From: Actinostola sp. cb2023
Lineage: Eukaryota; Cnidaria; Anthozoa; Actiniaria; Actinostolidae
Assembly: GCA_033675265.1 (NCBI GenBank)
Contig: JAUJYZ010000630.1
Location: 651,501 to 715,500 of the forward strand
Length of the DNA: 64,000 nt
Reading direction: 5' to 3'
Positions 57,825-64,000 of the stretch are shown one piece after another. The notes beneath the pieces were generated by a model, which was not told the DNA's origin, did not search any database, and saw only the letters and a program-made list of their open reading frames with translations. Positions within the stretch are counted from its first letter, which is position 1, and each line of letters begins with the position of its first letter. The translations under genes and the position numbers were made by a program.

Positions 57825-58663
57825 ACTCAAGGTACTTAAGGCCTGGTTCAAAAAGGCAACTTGGAAAATCACTTTTCTTGTAATAAGTCGCTGCTCTAAT
57901 TTACTTAGGCACTCATATTTAGGCATAAGGTTATAGAGTGCAAACCATATGTCCGTGAAATAGTACTATTTAACAATAGTACTAAATAGTGTTATCTCTA
58001 TTGTTTTCTATTGTTTCATCAGTGCTATTTAGTACTAATTAGTTAGTACTGTTTCACGGACATATGGTTTGTACTCTATACAAGATTTTAGACAATTTGG
58101 ATCTAACAATTGTGACGTCATGTGGTCACGTGACCTTATGGAGGAAAATATAGTTTTTCTTAAATGCGGTCGCGAATTCAATTCACAATGAAATACCTTT
58201 TACGTAATAGCGTTAAGGATAACCAGTTAAACAAGATAGCGTTTAGAAAACCTCGAAATTATATATAGTTTAAGAAAAAACTACAGAAATATAATCTGAT
58301 GAAATGGTCACGTGACCTCTTTTCCGAAATATTCTCCTTGCAAAAAGCGGAAGACAGGTTTTCTAAACGAGGGTTAATAGATGATCATAAACGTGATTAT
58401 ACACAACTATTTGCTTTCACTTTCCTCTTAAACTGGCGACCGTATTTTATATTTTGTTTTCAAAATTCTTTGTCACGTGGTTAACCACGTGATACGCTGT
58501 TTTGGATTTCATTCACTTAAATGAGTAGAGGATATAAACTCTCAAGCTGTGCCAAGTTTTGTGATGTTTAGTCAAAATGATTAGACATTATAATTTTTTT
58601 CGTTTTTCTGCTATTTAAGGCTTGAACCAGGCCTTTTAAGGTACTTAAAAGTACCTTGAGTAC
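57825..58663. mobile_element. TIR element with a nested palindromic insertion
   Basis: The ends ctcaaggtacttaaggcctg and ccttttaaggtacttaaaag with the gaaccagg/cctggttc arms define about 840 bp. At 57933-58080 it holds the palindromic element also found at 49477-49625. Removing this leaves about 690 bp, the size of its relatives at 11175-11856 and 38981-39641. Confidence 0.85.
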
Positions 58664-59606
58664 ATAATACGTACAGTCATATATAGCTAATTGCATAATC
58701 GTTGTCGGGTTCAAAGTCGTAGACTCCATTGAAGCTGAGACCGCTAGGATGCATGGGTAAGCCGGGTAAACCAGCTAAGTTTTATGTAGTCAGAGGAAAA
58801 TGTTGGTGTTTATTGAAAGAAATGATCTCTCTAAGCGAAATTCTACACATATTCTGGAAATAAATTACGGCTAAAGCGACCGCGTTATTTGACGCTTTCC
58901 CAGGTATCCCTTGCGGTCATAGCTTCTATGTTCTATGATATATTTTTTTCCAACACCTAACTATCTGCAAAATTCTACCCTATGTATTAAAATGATTGTA
59001 AAAATATGGTGTAAATGGAATAAAAATCTAATCTAAATCTAATCTATCTAAATCTACATCTAAAAAAAAATTCTAAATCTAAATTTTGAACCCGACAATT
59101 AACGATTCTGCAATTTAAAAAGTAATACTGCGGTAAAGTACTAATCCATTGGAACATCACTTCCGCATTTTATTCGTTGCTATACTCAGTACGTTCTATT
59201 TCTCGAATCAGATAGAAATTGAGGGAATTTGAAGTGCTACTATAAACTACCCATAAAAATCCTTCACCTGAGCGTTAGCCAACTCAGATCGATATGTTTT
59301 CTCTTTCTCCTCTCCTTCTAGGGCTAACGTACGCCTCAGAAATATTTTTATGGATAATTTATGGCACTTTAATTTCTATGTGTTTTGATAAGTGCTACGC
59401 GGCTTCCTTTCCAAGTATTTGTCGATCTATTTTGAATGGATTAAAATGTATTATAATAATTTCATTACACCGTGATACGAAAAGCATAGTGATCTCAAGG
59501 ATACCTTGTTACTAACACATGGTGCACGTGGCTGTGGCATGCCACTATTAACACTACAAAGAACTTCGATTACATACATCTGGAAAAAAAAATCATTCTC
59601 TTTGAT

Positions 59607-61067
<1,461 letters not shown>

Positions 61068-64000
61068 GTCTGTCTCTGTTATTCATCAAATCTCAGTTGT
61101 TAAAGTGAGCAGTTAGGCTTCGGTAACACTGACTTTTATCTAGTCAGGCAGACCTAAGGGCGCGTTGCTGGAGAACCAAGAAGGTTTACAGGGGAATGCG
61201 GGCACAATTAGTGCTTCTAACAAATCGTAATCTCAGCATTAGTTAACCTTATTATGACTTGCTATTACGTGCTATTAGGGAAACAGAAATTGGGCCATTT
61301 TATTATTCAATTTTGTAATTTTAAAACGAGAATCGGTATCGTGCGGAGAGAGACCGCTAGTGTTTTGACTGTGATACAGTCTTTATGATTCATCGACAAG
61401 TCGTCAAGAGCAAAGTACAATTTCATCATTTCGTAATGATATTGTTTGTCAATTAAAATTAACCATAATTTAGGAAATATGTGATAAGAAAACGTAAAAC
61501 AAACTCAATTTGCACCGAACGGAATCACTCCTCTATAGTTTATCCACCTAAAATGAATTCAAAAACTTCGCACTGCTTTTGGTGGGCAAACGAGTTAGCA
61601 TGCAATATTCTGGCTAAAAGTGAAGATGAACAAAAGACAACAAACAAAAGCAAGCAATTTGTATCGTGAATTGATTTCATTTTGATCTTCACAGCTCCTG
61701 TATTGACAACCAAGGCAATTAAGTGTACTTCAGCAAGTATTTGCTCTCTGGTGTCATTTAGATACTGACTGACTTCACGACCATGTAATTGTAAATTAAT
61801 TGGAAATTCTGTGAAGATCATTCCACAAGAAATTCCCACAAATTACCCTGCGCGTTGATCGTTACACACCCCAACGGCTAAACGCGCCAAATGATAAACA
61901 ATGCTAATCATTCACAAATCAGTGAGCAACTCAGAAACGTTTCCGCATCCTTTCAAGCGAATTAAACGAAACTAAGCTAATATTCATTACGAGTACGTGG
62001 AGTACTTGGCCTAGTGAATAGCCATTGCGCAAAGCATCAGGCCGGTTGTTCGTCTCAGTCTGCGGCGTGGCCTTTTAATTTATTTAAGTGCCAGTGTTAA
62101 AATAGGAACAACAGTTTTAATTGAACAACTTCACAAAAAGTTTTTTTAATTTTTACATTTGATATTGATTCAGATTTTGTTCCGCAACCAATGCGCGTTT
62201 ACTAATTTTCGATCTTTCGTACGTGTACGTGTCGTGAATATGGTTTTCTAAACATACAGAAAACATTGAAATGTGGCATAAGTATCTCTTTCATTTGGTA
62301 CACACACAAAGACTTGATCCAACAAACTCAGATTCACTCGTCAATCAGGGCGGGCGGCAAACGTAATCGTTGTTTTATGTCCACAAGCGAGTAGTACATC
62401 TATAGATGAACCGATCGGCATTACTTGTGCAAAGAAGACTTCGCTTCTCGTGCAGATTTAAACCCCCAGCTATATGATCATGTATCTTGAAGTCATTTTT
62501 AAAGCCTTTATTATCGATTGGTTCACATATTGTCATTAACAGAAACCATTTATTCCTCATTAAAGCTATCTTTTTGTCCGTTTCTTAGGCAACGCTTACT
62601 CACCTCATAGAAACATGCTAGCCCCATTCTGTGTGCCTGTAGTCAAGGACGGCTCTTTCGAGGCTTAGTTTGTATTTACTTTACAATGATTTCCTGACTT
62701 GACGAGTAACTTATAATGGGCATTTAGCAGCTACAGCCTGCCTGGATTTATGAATAGCTGGGGCTGAAATAATACTATATTTGCTCAACGCTTTGTCTGT
62801 AGTTCCTCGCTCCGGGACTGAACGAACTTGCGTCAATTGAACTCGGTACCGGTAACGGTCGAAAGAAGGTCTTGTTTAACTTATCGGGTAGAGGTTTGAA
62901 TGTTCTTGAGAAACTATATCAGTGTAATTATATAGGGAGGCATTCTTAACAAGACACGCCTCAGATTTTACAACGCCGGGCTAAAATTCGTTCATTGTCA
63001 GATACAAACTTGACAATGAAATGTTACTTCAATGATTTTAGTTTCCTTACGATAAGACTATAGCTCATATATCCTTGTGAAAAGAATCGTATAATATTGA
63101 CAACAAAGAGAAAGTATTTGAATAATGTAATGAACACATGGGTACTACAATCTCACAAAAGGTATCCTTGACGACAGAACTACCGAGATAACTATTTCTA
63201 CAACGGGAAGTCTTTTCTGATCGATGTGATTGATTGCAGTTCATGGCGCTTAATAGTGTCTAATTGGCAGTAATTTTGATATGTATTAGAACAATAGCCT
63301 TGAGTATCTGAGTAGGAAATCCTAGATCATTTTGGTAAACAGACTGCACAAATTAAATACCAGTAATAATTCCGTTTTCTTGATTCCGTTAGTTTTAATC
63401 AACCTTACATCCCACTCATGAGTTTATTCGTTCGTTAATTTGTTCATTTACTCATCGATTCATTCCGTTAAAACATAGGATTAGGTCGTATTTTGGTCCG
63501 TAAAAATAAAACGCAAAACGTACCGACATTTTGGTTCTCAGACAATGAATTGATAGGGAAAACGTCCTTTCATCTGTAGAAACAGAAATAAAGTCATTCT
63601 CAAAAAAGTTGTCCAGAAGCAAAGAATACAATACTACAATAAAGTCACGTGATTCACTATGTATTCAATTTCCTCGCGTGGAATTTCACTTTGAGATGCA
63701 AAAGTACACGGCATTGTGAGAACTAAATGTAATGGCGCTGGTATCAACTCGTAGTTCCGCGCACAGAAATTGAAAACATAATGATCGAATCACGTGACTT
63801 TATTGTAGTATTGTAGTCTTTTCATCTGGACAACCTTTTTGAGAATGACTGTATAGACAGTTCCGCTATAACAGAACGCTAGCAAGGATTTTCGACATCT
63901 TTCAAGGAAGTTATGGGGTCCCTGTGTTTTACCTCCAAGAAGACTGGGTTCTAGTTAGTATCTCCATAGCAACATGCATTATCAAAATGGCGGTGTATGA
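61068..64000. other. Region upstream of the homeobox gene
   Basis: It holds the presumed promoter and 5' regulatory region of the homeobox gene. No coding exon or RNA gene recognised. A foldback element lies at 63576-63862; the rest is unique AT-rich sequence in which I see no repeats. Confidence 0.55.
63576..63862. repeat. Foldback element near window end
   Basis: The left arm has aaagtcattctcaaaaaagt and acaataaagtcacgtgatt. The right arm has aatcacgtgactttattgt and acctttttgagaatgact. Confidence 0.9.

Larger units (their letters stand above)
54983..59606. other. Intergenic region between receptor C and the homeobox gene
   Basis: No gene supported. Foldback elements occur at 55257-55405 (arms ggtctgaaatcatacga and cgagtatgatttcagacc), 56920-57230 and 59236-59375, a MITE copy at 56365-56570 and a nested TIR element at 57825-58663. 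ORFs of up to 192 residues lie inside these elements. Confidence 0.6.

Noticed and set aside
59294..59515. 73-aa hydrophobic ORF
   Set aside because: It begins in an imperfect foldback element (59236-59375) and shows no conserved feature.

Overview
This is nuclear genomic DNA of a multicellular animal. It has phase-consistent GT-AG introns, long AT-rich non-coding stretches, many microsatellites and minisatellites, and dozens of short inverted-repeat (MITE or foldback) insertions. The genes (an EDEM1-type ER lectin, a rhodopsin-class GPCR and a Not-like homeobox gene) are all metazoan. The lineage cannot be fixed from the window. A marine invertebrate, perhaps an early-branching one such as a cnidarian or sponge, is a guess. 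Layout: 1-3.2 kb is intergenic with MITEs. 3.3-12.9 kb (+) is a complete 13-exon EDEM1 orthologue (574 aa) with an ER-stress-element-like site about 100 bp upstream. 14.6-15.6 kb (-) is a one-exon class A GPCR. 15.6-18.8 kb is intergenic. 18.9-55 kb (-) is a head-to-tail cluster of single-pass membrane proteins. 55-59.6 kb is intergenic with foldback elements. 59.6-61.1 kb (-) is a two-exon Not-like homeobox gene. 61.1-64 kb holds no recognised gene. The 18.9-55 kb cluster is the notable part. I rebuilt three paralogous genes exon by exon from splice sites and reading phase. In transcription order they are C (54982-47795, 510 aa), B (44582-36087, 463 aa) and A (34718-24531, 515 aa). A fourth, shorter protein with a similar layout, D (22238-18855, about 494 aa), follows. 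A-C share a signal-peptide exon carrying a small 6-8 cysteine module, a two-exon core domain I do not recognise, a Thr/Pro stalk exon, a transmembrane exon with an Arg/Lys stop-transfer, and a tyrosine-rich cytoplasmic tail. The tails of A and B carry NPxY, YxxL and repeated Y-D/E-N-P motifs on micro-exons. The tail of C instead has several YxxL motifs. D has a minimal ectodomain and six in-frame 30-residue tyrosine repeats. This layout suggests cell-surface receptors that signal through phosphotyrosine, such as immune or self-recognition receptors; that role is inference. Each of the four genes carries its own unrelated minisatellite: 150 bp and 126 bp units in A, 70 bp in B, 31 bp and 105 bp in C, and a coding 90 bp unit in D. 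Several abut or overlap exon ends, and one array in C is a decayed tandem duplication of its own last exon. The cluster therefore looks prone to unequal exchange, while the neighbouring single-copy genes lack comparable arrays.
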